DNA of 44,102 nt from Candidatus Babelota bacterium (GTDB lineage Bacteria > Babelota > Babeliae > Babelales > RVW-14). The notes beneath the pieces were generated by a model. The model made no database searches, was not told the DNA's origin, and worked only from the letters and a program-made list of their open reading frames with translations. The first letter of the stretch is position 1. The number at the start of each line of letters is the position of its first letter. The translations under genes and the position numbers were made by a program. Below are positions 31,493 through 40,212 of this stretch, piece after piece. The stretch is from positions 1 to 44,102 of the forward strand of contig JABCZU010000013.1 in the NCBI GenBank assembly GCA_013289515.1, read 5' to 3'.

Positions 31493-33301
31493 ATGCATAA
31501 TCTTAGCGGTGTTTTCATGTTTATGTACAGTATTTTTCTGCTCCTGGTCTATGCTATTGCGCCAGCATCCCTAGCTGGCGTAGTGGTAGCAAACCAATCT
31601 GAGGTAGCGCCTATTGTTGCTACATCGCCAATCGCCGATAATTTGCTCCTTACTAAGTTGCTTAGGCACATAGAAAGTGAAATGAAATTAATTATACAGG
31701 ATAATGATACGCTTGATGATGATGATTACAGGCAAGAAGTGATAAAAATTATCAATGTGGCCCAAAAAGCGCAAGTTCTTATGACAGAAATAGTCATTGC
31801 GCTAACACAACCACAGGGCGGCAATGCTGTGCATTCGCCTTGGGACGGCTCATTGGTCTGGTACAAATTTTCTGTCATGTGTAATGTACTTGGTAAGTAT
31901 GGATTTGCTACAAAACCACTTTCCGAACTAAAGCCGCGTCACATTCGCCGTCAGCAGGAGGCACTGGCAACATTTGCATTAGCTTTACATAAGAGTGGGG
32001 GAAAACAGCCTTGGATGGGCACCATGATTAAGCTGATTAATGCGCTTAAAACATGTCTGGCCTGTGATGATTATCTAACCAGCAGCATAACCGATATTGC
32101 TACCGATTGGGGTTATTACCAGCCGCGCGAGTGGGCAGTGAAAAATCCCCGCATGGCTGTGGCGCTGGCCGCTGTTGCTGCTGCAGGCATTGCTTATATC
32201 GCCTATACCAAGTATTATGCCCAAATACAAATTCCTGCCCCTACTTCGCTCTCCGAGCTCCGAAGGGCAAGCCAGCAGCCGAGTCTTGAAAATCTTGGCA
32301 ATACCTGTTATGCCAACGCTGTGTTGCAATCATTGTCTCGTATGCCAAAGCAAAACATTGATATGTTATGTGGGGCCCCTGAAGGTTCTCTTCCACGAGA
32401 ATTAGGCGATGTATTGCACAAGCTTGCGAACAATACGGCGCCAGGCGAAGTCATAATTCCAAAAAAACTTCATGATGCGTTTGTGAAGATGCATACACGT
32501 GAGATAATGGGGAAAACTACGGTAGGTCTAGCAATAAATGCTCAAGGAAAGGTCACTCTAGACATACAACCGACAGTAGAAGAGGATTCGCAATTCAAGC
32601 TTGGCCGGCAACATGATGCCGACGAATATCTTAGAGCATTGATCAATGATGTTAGGGAGCATGAGTACTTTAAAAATTGTGGCCGAGATCCTTTTCCTTT
32701 TACGCTTAAACAGTCTACTACGGTAACATGCTTGCCTGGCGGACATGCCAGTACGCGTAATGAGTCTGGCGATTCCTTACAGATAGAGGTTAGGGCTGAT
32801 ACAACAAAGAATGTGCTTGCGGATTGTATTAAATCTTATGGTGAGGCAGAACTTTTGGAGGGGGTTGATGCGTACGATTGCTCAGGGGCAGGACGTTGTG
32901 GCCAAAAAGTGCGCGCACTAAAAAAAATTGAGATCAGCCAGGCACCAAACCTGCTTGTGCTACAGGCTAAGATTTTTACTTTTAATAAGGCTACGCTGAA
33001 TTCTGACAAAGCCAAGACTGCTATTCCATTCCCGTTAAAAAACTTGGAACTGCCAATCAAGAACCACGGTCCGGAAAAATATAAATTATCTGCTGTTGTA
33101 GGTCATTCTGGACCGACGCTGGGTAATGGTCATTATACGGCACTCATTAATAAAAATGATCAGTGGGTCTTTTGCAATGATTCATGTACCAGTGTAGTTG
33201 CAGATGATGTTATACAAAAGATCGCTGATGCAGGCATGATTGGTGCCTCTGCTAGCGGCGCATTTACCCCCTATCTCCTCTTTTATCAAAAGACATCATG
33301 A
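31493..33301 (+). CDS. USP-type ubiquitin carboxyl-terminal hydrolase, membrane linked
   Basis: A 602-residue protein with a eukaryotic peptidase C19 domain in its second half. The Cys box is NLGNTCYANAVLQSL (Cys272), a YDCSGAGRCGQKVRALKK segment and QAPNLLVLQAKIF match the family core, and the His box is GNGHYTALINKNDQWVF (His547) with Asn562/Asp563 for the third position. All catalytic positions are present, so cleavage of host ubiquitin is plausible. The first half has a signal peptide or anchor (start MFMYSIFLLLVYAIAPASLAG; ATG 31493 or 31517), a helical domain, and an Ala-rich membrane segment near residues 222-241. The next gene is a paralogue of this non-catalytic half. The junction SLSELRRASQQPS is encoded by a palindromic-element fragment. 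Confidence 0.88.
   Translation: MHNLSGVFMFMYSIFLLLVYAIAPASLAGVVVANQSEVAPIVATSPIADNLLLTKLLRHIESEMKLIIQDNDTLDDDDYRQEVIKIINVAQKAQVLMTEIVIALTQPQGGNAVHSPWDGSLVWYKFSVMCNVLGKYGFATKPLSELKPRHIRRQQEALATFALALHKSGGKQPWMGTMIKLINALKTCLACDDYLTSSITDIATDWGYYQPREWAVKNPRMAVALAAVAAAGIAYIAYTKYYAQIQIPAPTSLSELRRASQQPSLENLGNTCYANAVLQSLSRMPKQNIDMLCGAPEGSLPRELGDVLHKLANNTAPGEVIIPKKLHDAFVKMHTREIMGKTTVGLAINAQGKVTLDIQPTVEEDSQFKLGRQHDADEYLRALINDVREHEYFKNCGRDPFPFTLKQSTTVTCLPGGHASTRNESGDSLQIEVRADTTKNVLADCIKSYGEAELLEGVDAYDCSGAGRCGQKVRALKKIEISQAPNLLVLQAKIFTFNKATLNSDKAKTAIPFPLKNLELPIKNHGPEKYKLSAVVGHSGPTLGNGHYTALINKNDQWVFCNDSCTSVVADDVIQKIADAGMIGASASGAFTPYLLFYQKTS
32244..32280 (+). repeat. Palindromic-element fragment at the USP domain junction
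   Basis: CTTC-GCTC-TCC-GAGC-TCC-GAAG (32244-32265) forms a hairpin with a 3-nt bulge, and CCGAAGGGCAAGCCAG (32260-32275) matches CCGAAGAGCAAGCCAG in ankyrin genes 1 and 2. It lies exactly between the membrane segment and the start of the USP domain. Confidence 0.6.
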
Positions 33302-33978
33302 CGACCCTGTCTTGGTTGAGCACGGCACTGTGCATTATTACAAGTCTTTTTTTCACCATAAATGCAAGCAGCCTGAGCATGCAGATGCAGGGCGATGCGT
33401 TACAGGTAACAACGCTACCGTTGTACGCGGTACTTGTGTCAGTACAAAATGCCATCAATCAAAAGCTTGTACGCTCATCAACGGTGCGTGATACGTCTGG
33501 CAAGGAGAGTGGCCTTATCTTTGCCTCACGGCTTGCGCAGGAGGGGCCAAAGCTATTGACCACCATTGTTGATGGTTTTAATGAGGGCTGTTTTTCCTGT
33601 AATCCCGATATTGTCCGTCGCTTCAGGCATATGTGTATCATGCTTCATAGTGCCGATCATACGCGGCTTACACCTGAGCAGCTGCGGGCTCAAAGGCTGG
33701 CCATCGAGGATTTCACCATGCACCTGACATCATACTGCCTGATGCATAAAGATTTTTTGGATACAAAAGATATAAGGCTTTATGAAGAGCATTGTATGAA
33801 ATTGATGATGATCACGCCGCTCCTGTGTTCAGATTATGTACCGGCATCCCTGCTTGATAGGGCGATTGATGCCGGTTTTATTAGGCCTAAGGAGTGGGCT
33901 ATGCGACATCCTGGATTGATAATGGCCGCATTGGCTAGTGTCGTTGTTATTGGAGGCGTGTGGTATTATCGGCGTTAG
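33298..33978 (+). CDS. Paralogue of the USP protein's N-terminal half, tail membrane segment
   Basis: A 226-residue protein overlapping the USP stop by 4 bp (ATGA), hence coupled. It has a signal peptide (LSTALCIITSLFFTINASS), a helical domain, and ends in a membrane segment (GLIMAALASVVVIGGVWYY) with an RR tail. The stretch IRPKEWAMRHPGLIMAALA aligns with QPREWAVKNPRMAVALAA of the USP protein, just before that protein's membrane segment. A preceding region with conserved Cys and LRAQRLAIEDF against RRQQEALATFAL also aligns. It therefore corresponds to the USP protein without the protease. A partner or regulator role is inference; the domain itself is one I do not recognise. Confidence 0.75.
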   Translation: MTTLSWLSTALCIITSLFFTINASSLSMQMQGDALQVTTLPLYAVLVSVQNAINQKLVRSSTVRDTSGKESGLIFASRLAQEGPKLLTTIVDGFNEGCFSCNPDIVRRFRHMCIMLHSADHTRLTPEQLRAQRLAIEDFTMHLTSYCLMHKDFLDTKDIRLYEEHCMKLMMITPLLCSDYVPASLLDRAIDAGFIRPKEWAMRHPGLIMAALASVVVIGGVWYYRR

Positions 33979-34314
33979 TCTGGCCATAGCGTAGTGTTTG
34001 GCCTAAGCTGCATAAGGAATTCATCGCATGGTACGCATATCTGGGGCATGTGATTGCAACGTAGTTTTTGGCTTAATGCGATAAACGTATAAACGCCGGG
34101 CATTCCCCATTCTCATTTTTGGTACATTGCTTTGTTTCACCAATTTTAGTAAAAATGTTTACTTCAGCCCCTTGGCGCTTTAGGCGTCATTTCGACCAAT
34201 GCTTAAAATTCTTGACAATTAGTCAATTGATACCTTAAGCTTGGAATAGTAATGGCATGACATGGTGTTACGCCAAAGCGAAAGAAAACAACGTTACCCC
34301 ATTAGGAGGTTACT
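33979..34314. other. 336-bp intergenic region with an imperfect direct repeat
   Basis: No gene seen. GTAGTGTTTGGCCTAAGCTG (33991-34010) is echoed by GTAGTTTTTGGCTTAATGCG (34061-34080), 70 bp apart. A -35-like TTGACA at 34212, overlapping the palindrome TTGACAATTAGTCAA, with TAAGCT 18 bp on (34236-34241), could drive the next ankyrin gene. Confidence 0.4.
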
Positions 34315-35022
34315 ATGACAACGTTAAAGAAAATACTTGTAATAGCAGCGGTATGCTGCGCTGTCGCTGGTCATTACGGTGTAATGTACGGTAAGGGATC
34401 AAGCTCATGGCCGAGTACCAAAGAATGGTTCGAGGCTGTTAACACTGGAAATGTAGAGCAAGTGCGGGCATTGATAAATGCAAAAGTTGACCGGCACGCT
34501 ACAGACAAGGAAGGTCGTTCGGCATTAATGCTTGCTGCTTTTAATGGCAACACGGACATGGTCAAAGAACTTCTTGAGGCAGGCCCTCTAATAAACGCTA
34601 AGGACAAGGTAGGTTCTACAGCATTAATGTACGCTGTATCAGGTATATACCAGGCCTATAGGAATAATTGGGTAACACACATGGCCATTGTAGACGTCGA
34701 TGAAGTTGAAGGCTTACGCAAAACATATTTTAGAAAGGCGAGTGGCGATGCCGCCACTCTTTTGCGAGTTACAGCATGTATCAACGTTATCAAAGCACTT
34801 CTTGAAGCACCAAATATCAACGTGAATGCTAAGAACAACAATGGCAATACAGCATTAGACATTGCGTCGTCGTGTACTGAAGAATGCTATAACAATAATG
34901 ATAGAAATGAAATTAATAGCATCGTCAATAGGCTAAAATCTCTTGCACCAAAAGAGAGGCCAAAACTACCCATTGTGGACCATTCCATCGCTCTACGCGC
35001 CCGTCTTCTTGAGGGGCAATAG
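34315..35022 (+). CDS. Secreted ankyrin-repeat protein 12
   Basis: A 235-residue family member, solitary, with AGGAGG 6 bp before ATG 34315. The signal peptide is a slight variant (LKKILVIAAVCCAVAGHYG). About four ankyrin repeats follow (GRSALMLAAFNGNTDMVKELL, VGSTALMYAVSG, NVNAKNNNGNTALDIASS), one split by an insertion of some 45 residues. It lacks the YMI.D..IV..Y module and ends in a basic tail. A strong terminator follows at 35073. Confidence 0.87.
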   Translation: MTTLKKILVIAAVCCAVAGHYGVMYGKGSSSWPSTKEWFEAVNTGNVEQVRALINAKVDRHATDKEGRSALMLAAFNGNTDMVKELLEAGPLINAKDKVGSTALMYAVSGIYQAYRNNWVTHMAIVDVDEVEGLRKTYFRKASGDAATLLRVTACINVIKALLEAPNINVNAKNNNGNTALDIASSCTEECYNNNDRNEINSIVNRLKSLAPKERPKLPIVDHSIALRARLLEGQ

Positions 35023-35072
35023 AGCAATTGAAGATATAAGCGTTAGCTTACGGCGTTAATGCAGAATGTTAA

Positions 35073-35107
35073 AGAGAGCCTATCTGATCGATAGGCTCTC
35101 TTTTTTT
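35073..35107 (+). terminator. Terminator after ankyrin gene
   Basis: AGAGAGCCTATC and GATAGGCTCTCT form a perfect 12-bp stem with a 5-nt loop, followed by T residues. Confidence 0.92.
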
Positions 35108-35205
35108 GTCCTCAAACAACGGCCACTCCCGTATAGGCCTGGCAAGCGCTATCCTTTTAGTGTATACTGCAAGCTTTAAGTCTATAGCGTCTTATGGCGC
35201 TCATA

Positions 35206-35317
35206 TCCTTCGACGAGCTCCCAGCCTTCGCCGTAGCGCCTTTGCCTAAGGGCTCCGGCGGCACAGGCGCTACGGCGGGCACGGCAGGACGAGCGCCAAC
35301 ATTGAGTTTATCCTGAG
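35206..35317. repeat. Intergenic palindromic element (reference copy)
   Basis: The core arms GCCGTAGCGCC (35230-35240) and GGCGCTACGGC (35266-35276) are perfect reverse complements around a 25-bp loop. Flanking modules are TCCTTCGACGAGCTC (35206-35220), CCAGCCTTCGCC (35221-35232), GGCTCCGGCGGCACAGGC (35251-35268) and GAGTTTATCCTGAG (35304-35317). Each module recurs in one or more ankyrin genes of this window. Confidence 0.75.
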
Positions 35318-35380
35318 AATACCGATGGAATCGGCTGTTAAGACAACTTCTTTTTAATAGTTATGTAGGAATGATTCATC

Positions 35381-36814
35381 ATGAGTAAATTACCTGATAT
35401 AAAGACTAATTTTGCCGAGTGGTACCAAGAGGTGATTCAGCAAGCCCAGTTGGTTGATGCGAGTCCAACGCGAGGGTGTTTTGTCATCCGTCCCTATGCC
35501 TATGCCGTTTGGGAAAACATTCAGCAAGAACTTGATAAAAAGATTAAAGACCTTGGCGCATCAAACGCCTATTTCCCCTTACTCATCCCCGAATCATTTC
35601 TAAAAAAAGAGGCTAAACACATTGAAGGCTTTGCGCCAGAGCTTGCTGTTGTTACACACGGCGGTGGCAAAGTGCTGGAAGAGCCGCTGGTGGTGCGCCC
35701 AACCTCAGAGACCATGATTTATTACATGTTCTCTAAATGGATCACCTCGTGGCGTGATTTGCCACTGTCTATCAACCAGTGGGCTAACGTTGTGCGTTGG
35801 GAGATGCGGACGCGTCCTTTCGTGCGCAGCCTAGAATTTTTGTGGCAAGAGGGGCATACCGCACATCGCACCAAGGAAGAGGCATCTGCCATGGCTCAGG
35901 CCGCCTTGCAGGCCTATAAAGATATGTATGAATATTATTTAGCTGTTCCGGTTATTGCCGGTGAGAAATCGCCAACAGAACGCTTTGCTGGCGCCGATAC
36001 CACCTACACCATTGAGGGCCTTATGCAGGATGGTAAGGCACTGCAAATGTGCACCTCACACCTGCTGGCACAAAGTTTTCCAGCATCCTTTGATGTTCAG
36101 TACCAAGACAGTGACGGTAGCATGAAAACACCGTATTGTACCAGTTGGGGATTTACCACACGGTCAATAGGGGCGGTGATCATGACGCACGGCGATCAGG
36201 ATGGCCTGATCATGCCACCACGCATTGCGCCAATCCAGGCCGTTATTGTCCCTATTTTTAAAACACCAGAAGAGCAGGCTATTGTCCTGGAAAAGGCAGC
36301 GGCACTATCGCAAGCCTTAAAGCAGCAGGGTGTGCGTGTTAAGGTTGATACTGATGTTACAACAACACCTGGCGCCAAGTTCTTTCATTGGGAACTGCGT
36401 GGCGTGCCGGTGCGCATTGAGATTGGCCCTAAAGATATTGCCAATAACCAGGCAATGCTGGTCAATCGCATGGAAATGGACAAGGCTAAGAAAAAGACAC
36501 CGGCCAGCCTGGATGTCATTGCTCAGGCAACGATTGCCTTGCTCGATACCATCCAGCAAGGGCTGTATGACCGTGCCCTGCGACGCATGCAGGACAACTG
36601 GCACCAGGCAGACAAGCTGGCTGACTTTGGTCCCGCGATAGACACCAAGAACGGCCTGTATCAGGCAGGGTGGTGTGGTAGCGCTGACTGCGAGGCAAAA
36701 GTTAAAGAGTACAAAGGTACAATCCGCTGCCTCTTGCAGGAAAAGAAACACGCTGTTTGTTTTCATTGCACAAGCCAAAGTATTTCTGATGTACTGGTTG
36801 CTAAGGCGTATTAG
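35381..36814 (+). CDS. proS: Prolyl-tRNA synthetase, archaeal/eukaryal type
   Basis: Charges tRNA-Pro. At 477 residues it is the short form without the large editing insertion of typical bacterial ProRS, and it has a C-terminal zinc-binding-like extension (GWCGSADCEAKVK...CFHC). Class II motifs: motif 1 region around GCFVIRPYAYAVWENIQ, motif 2 RWEMRTRPFVRSLEFLWQEGHTAH, motif 3 region ending SWGFTTRSIGAVIMTHGD. The anticodon-binding domain follows (from about residue 285). ATG 35381 lies after a weak AGGAATG site. This type occurs in a minority of bacterial groups. Confidence 0.95.
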   Translation: MSKLPDIKTNFAEWYQEVIQQAQLVDASPTRGCFVIRPYAYAVWENIQQELDKKIKDLGASNAYFPLLIPESFLKKEAKHIEGFAPELAVVTHGGGKVLEEPLVVRPTSETMIYYMFSKWITSWRDLPLSINQWANVVRWEMRTRPFVRSLEFLWQEGHTAHRTKEEASAMAQAALQAYKDMYEYYLAVPVIAGEKSPTERFAGADTTYTIEGLMQDGKALQMCTSHLLAQSFPASFDVQYQDSDGSMKTPYCTSWGFTTRSIGAVIMTHGDQDGLIMPPRIAPIQAVIVPIFKTPEEQAIVLEKAAALSQALKQQGVRVKVDTDVTTTPGAKFFHWELRGVPVRIEIGPKDIANNQAMLVNRMEMDKAKKKTPASLDVIAQATIALLDTIQQGLYDRALRRMQDNWHQADKLADFGPAIDTKNGLYQAGWCGSADCEAKVKEYKGTIRCLLQEKKHAVCFHCTSQSISDVLVAKAY

Positions 36815-36846
36815 AACAGTAGTTTATACCAAGCGACTAAAAAACA

Positions 36847-37764
36847 ATGACCACACAAGATCTTGTTGCCCAATTTCATGCATATTTATTGACCGAGAAA
36901 CGTGTTTCTAACAACACGTTTCTCGCGTATAAGCGGGATATTGATCAATTGATTATCTATCTGGATCAATCAGCGCTATCCGTTGCTGGCCTTACTAAAA
37001 AGCAGCTGGGTGATTTCATTAAAACGCTCAAGGATCAGGGACTTACTGCCAAAACGCTATCCAGGAAAATATCATCATTCAAGATATTTTTTTCATTCTT
37101 GGCACAATCATTTAAAATTTCTGACCTTGGAAAATCTTTAATTTTTCCTACTATCGAAAAAACATTGCCATCGTATCTAACTGAGCCCGAGGTAGAAAGG
37201 CTTTTATTGGCAGCAAATGCCGATACAACTAATAAGGGTATTCGTAACAAAGTTATGCTGTACATGCTCTATGCTACCGGTGTGCGTGTATCAGAGCTGG
37301 TTAATTTGACCGTTGATCAGCTACAATTTGATACTGGCTTTGTAAAAATAATAGGCAAGGGTGGCAAGGAGCGTATGATCCCCGTTCCTAGAAATATTTT
37401 AGAGCTTTTGCGTTTTTATTTAGATCACGTTTATTACAAGTTGCACCCCACGCTGCGTGAGCAACGCACCAAGAAAACAATGTACCTTTTCGCCGCTGTC
37501 TATGATAATCAGATCAAACCACTCTCACGCCAATCGTTTTGGATGGCGCTTAAAAAAATCTTATCTAATGCAGCGATCACAAAAAATGTATCGCCACACA
37601 GTCTTCGTCATTCATTGGCAACACATCTTTTAGAAAAAGGGGCTGACCTGCGTTCGCTCCAAATGCTTTTGGGGCATCAAAGTTTAGCCACCGTGCAAAT
37701 TTATACACATCTGGGCAAGAGTCAGGTCAGAAAAATTTACGATAAGAAGCATCCGCGAGCATAA
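36847..37764 (+). CDS. Tyrosine recombinase XerC/XerD-like
   Basis: A 305-residue site-specific recombinase. The N-terminal SAM-like core-binding domain covers residues about 1-90 and the catalytic domain the rest, with all six active residues: Arg147 (ATGVRVSEL), Lys171 (GKGGKER), His251 and Arg254 (SPHSLRHSLATH), His277 (LLGHQS), Tyr286 (QIYTHL). Size and domain layout match Xer proteins that resolve chromosome dimers at dif; XerC and XerD cannot be told apart by eye. It sits in a housekeeping block and is not flanked by phage or integron genes, so a role in chromosome resolution is more likely than in mobility. Confidence 0.92.
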   Translation: MTTQDLVAQFHAYLLTEKRVSNNTFLAYKRDIDQLIIYLDQSALSVAGLTKKQLGDFIKTLKDQGLTAKTLSRKISSFKIFFSFLAQSFKISDLGKSLIFPTIEKTLPSYLTEPEVERLLLAANADTTNKGIRNKVMLYMLYATGVRVSELVNLTVDQLQFDTGFVKIIGKGGKERMIPVPRNILELLRFYLDHVYYKLHPTLREQRTKKTMYLFAAVYDNQIKPLSRQSFWMALKKILSNAAITKNVSPHSLRHSLATHLLEKGADLRSLQMLLGHQSLATVQIYTHLGKSQVRKIYDKKHPRA

Positions 37765-37870
37765 TAGATTACCATTGCCCTGATCTTTTAATGATGTATA
37801 CTAAAAAGGTTATGTGCTGATACTCGGTAGGCACGGTAAAATTTGGAAGTCTAAAAGCAAGTAAGATACT

Positions 37871-38992
37871 ATGAATAGCAAGTTTATCGCTTCACAAAAA
37901 GAGCTGTTTACGCTGCTTAGTTCTATGCAGCCGATTTGTAACAAAAGAACAACGCTTGATGTTACAGAATCAATCCTTTTTCATGTAACCTCTCGTGAGC
38001 TTATGCTCAAGACCACTGATCTTGAAATTAGCTTGCAGGCGACCATGGATATAGAGACTGACTCTGTGGAAAGTGCTGGATTTTTAATTCCAGGAAAGCG
38101 GATTTTTGAGCTTTTAAAAGAACTTGATGGTTCTATAGAATTTCATATTCAGGATACTCAATTGCGTTTACGTTCTGGCCAGGTTGATTTGGCATTAAAC
38201 ATTAAGGACGTACAGGAATTTCCACCCTTTCCTGAGCGTATTGAAAATCTGATGAATATGGATGCGCCATTTTTATTAAGCATGCTTAATAAGGTTGCAT
38301 TTTTGATCCCACAAAATAATGCTAATAACGCTCTTAATGGTATGCTGCTGGAGATGGACCCTCAGGCGGTGGCAATGGTTGCTACTGATGGTCATAGCCT
38401 TGCACGTGTTACATCGGCTAAGTACACACTTGGCGAAGAAAAGAAATGGCTAATGCCTAAGCGCGCTGTTTTCGAACTTAAAAAACTCCTAGAAGCATAT
38501 CCAACCGAGCAGGTATTTTTAGGGACTTGCGGTAATCAATTAGTATTTTCTGGTAAGAGCTTTAACTTTTTCACTAAACTTATTGCCGAACCGTTTCCTC
38601 AATATAAGCCGGTTATGGCTAAGGACGGCTTCTTCCCAGCTCGCCTCCACCGCGATCCGTTTGTTAAAACACTTAAGCGCACAAGCTGTCTGCTTGCTGG
38701 CCAATTTGTTTCAACAAACTTTGCCTTCACACCTGGCGATTTGCGTGTCAGCATGCAAAATAAGGAAGTTGGCGCATTGGAAGAACATCTGAACCTTGAT
38801 GGATTTGATGGAGCACAAATTGATAGCAAGTTCTACTCTCCCTATCTTCTGAATGGACTTCAAGTATTTCAAGAAGAGAATGTCGATTTTTATATTAAGA
38901 ATAACGCTAAGCCTATTATTTTTGAGAGCGGCAATGATGAGTATCATCTGACCTATTTGGTTATGCCGGTCTCTATAAATCAAGAGAGCTAA
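37871..38992 (+). CDS. dnaN: DNA polymerase III sliding clamp, beta subunit
   Basis: A 373-residue beta clamp with the family's three-domain layout. Recognisable segments are KTTDLEISLQA in domain 1, MVATDGHSLARVT in domain 2, and a C-terminal YLVMPVSI matching the end of bacterial clamps. The clamp tethers Pol III and other partners to DNA. It is followed by a terminator (39014-39044) and then recF, the classic dnaN-recF order, but without dnaA or gyrB in this window. Confidence 0.96.
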   Translation: MNSKFIASQKELFTLLSSMQPICNKRTTLDVTESILFHVTSRELMLKTTDLEISLQATMDIETDSVESAGFLIPGKRIFELLKELDGSIEFHIQDTQLRLRSGQVDLALNIKDVQEFPPFPERIENLMNMDAPFLLSMLNKVAFLIPQNNANNALNGMLLEMDPQAVAMVATDGHSLARVTSAKYTLGEEKKWLMPKRAVFELKKLLEAYPTEQVFLGTCGNQLVFSGKSFNFFTKLIAEPFPQYKPVMAKDGFFPARLHRDPFVKTLKRTSCLLAGQFVSTNFAFTPGDLRVSMQNKEVGALEEHLNLDGFDGAQIDSKFYSPYLLNGLQVFQEENVDFYIKNNAKPIIFESGNDEYHLTYLVMPVSINQES

Positions 38993-39013
38993 TACGTTAA
39001 CGTGTATTTTTTA

Positions 39014-39044
39014 GGGTGCAACTGCTTTGGTTGCACCCTTTTTT
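39014..39044 (+). terminator. Terminator between dnaN and recF
   Basis: GGGTGCAAC (39014-39022) and GTTGCACCC (39030-39038) form a 9-bp stem with a 7-nt loop and a T6 tail. It separates recF from dnaN transcription. Confidence 0.92.
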
Positions 39045-39073
39045 ATTAAATAAGACGAATCGATAGCGTTTTT

Positions 39074-40159
39074 ATGATCATCCAGTCACTTACCATGCGA
39101 CAGTTCCGTTGCTTCCAGGAACGCACCATCCCCTTTGATGGTCGCTTGATCATCATTCAGGGGCCTAACGGCTCGGGCAAAAGCAGTATGCTTGAGGCCC
39201 TACACTACTGTTGCTATTTACGTTCATTCCGCACCCATCTTAATCGCGAATTAATGGGTATGGGTAGTGACTACTTCTTTGTACAAGCATCATTTTTGCA
39301 AGAAGACCTGGGTTCTAGCGATACCATTAGCGTTGGTTTTTCAGGTCAGGATGGTAAGGTTATAAAATATAATCAGAAAAATATTAACTCGTATAAAGAA
39401 CTCATTGCCCATTTTAGGCTAGTAACACTGGCTGAAGATGACCTTGCTCTTATTCAGGGAGCTCCTGAAGGTCGTAGAGATTTTCTCAACTATGCCCTCT
39501 TGCTTAATGAGCCAGGACTACTGCCGTCATTTAAACGTTATCGTCAAGTCCTTGATCAACGCAATAGTATGTTGTTAACGTCCACGTATACAGCCAGTGA
39601 GCTTGAAATTTGGACGCGTACCTTGTGGCACGAGGCTGCTGTTATTCGCAACGAGCGCATCCGTTATTTAGCCACCCTGCAGGATGCGGTTAATGTATTG
39701 CTAGCGACCTATTTTGCCCAAGAAGAGATAGTAAAGGTGCAACTCGTGTATAACGCGCGTCACGTTAAAGATGATCATACGTTTGAGCAATTTTGGGCCG
39801 CTTATCAACTGCAACTGATTACAGAGCGCGAATGGCGCCGCAGCCTTTTTGGCATTCATCTTGATGACATCGCTATTATTTTTCAGTCAAAGCGTGCTCG
39901 TGCGTATGCATCGCGCGGTCAACAAAAACTTATTGTTTTGTTAATGAAGATTGCGCAATTACAAGCATTATCAAGTACCGGCGAGCCTGGTGTCTTATTG
40001 CTTGATGATTTTGTGACCGATTTTGATGCTGTCAAAATACAGCGAGCATTGGCCGCTGTCAGTGATTTACGCTTTCAAGTAATCTTAAGTTGCCCAATTA
40101 ATTTACAAGCCTTTGTTGCGCATATTCCAACAGCAGATATTTCGTATATTAGCCTATAA
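39074..40159 (+). CDS. recF: DNA repair/recombination protein RecF
   Basis: A 361-residue SMC-like ATPase that helps load RecA at gapped DNA. The start (IIQSLTMRQFRCFQERTIPF) is typical, Walker A is GPNGSGKSSMLEALH, the mid-domain contains APEGRRDFLNYALLL, the signature region is around ASRGQQKLIVLLMKIAQ, and Walker B is GVLLLDDFVTDFD. Length matches the family. The ribosome-binding site is weak and a terminator stands just upstream, so expression is probably low. Confidence 0.95.
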   Translation: MIIQSLTMRQFRCFQERTIPFDGRLIIIQGPNGSGKSSMLEALHYCCYLRSFRTHLNRELMGMGSDYFFVQASFLQEDLGSSDTISVGFSGQDGKVIKYNQKNINSYKELIAHFRLVTLAEDDLALIQGAPEGRRDFLNYALLLNEPGLLPSFKRYRQVLDQRNSMLLTSTYTASELEIWTRTLWHEAAVIRNERIRYLATLQDAVNVLLATYFAQEEIVKVQLVYNARHVKDDHTFEQFWAAYQLQLITEREWRRSLFGIHLDDIAIIFQSKRARAYASRGQQKLIVLLMKIAQLQALSSTGEPGVLLLDDFVTDFDAVKIQRALAAVSDLRFQVILSCPINLQAFVAHIPTADISYISL

Positions 40160-40179
40160 AATATTTAATGTTTTTGCTC

Positions 40180-40207
40180 TTGATTTAATTCAAAGATCCG
40201 TTATAGT
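40180..40207 (+). promoter_or_regulatory. Promoter of candidate small RNA A
   Basis: TTGATT (40180-40185), 16 bp, TATAGT (40202-40207). Transcription would start near 40213, exactly at a hairpin. Confidence 0.55.
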
Positions 40208-40212
40208 TGCCT

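Larger units (their letters stand above)
35023..35380. other. 358-bp intergenic region with terminator and palindromic element
   Basis: Holds the terminator of the ankyrin gene (35073-35107), the best intergenic copy of the dispersed palindromic element (35206-35317) and the short proS leader. No T-box features were recognised before proS. Confidence 0.6.

Noticed and set aside
36847-37764. Integron or phage integrase
   Set aside because: Neighbours are housekeeping genes, no att-like repeats or phage genes found; Xer role fits better.
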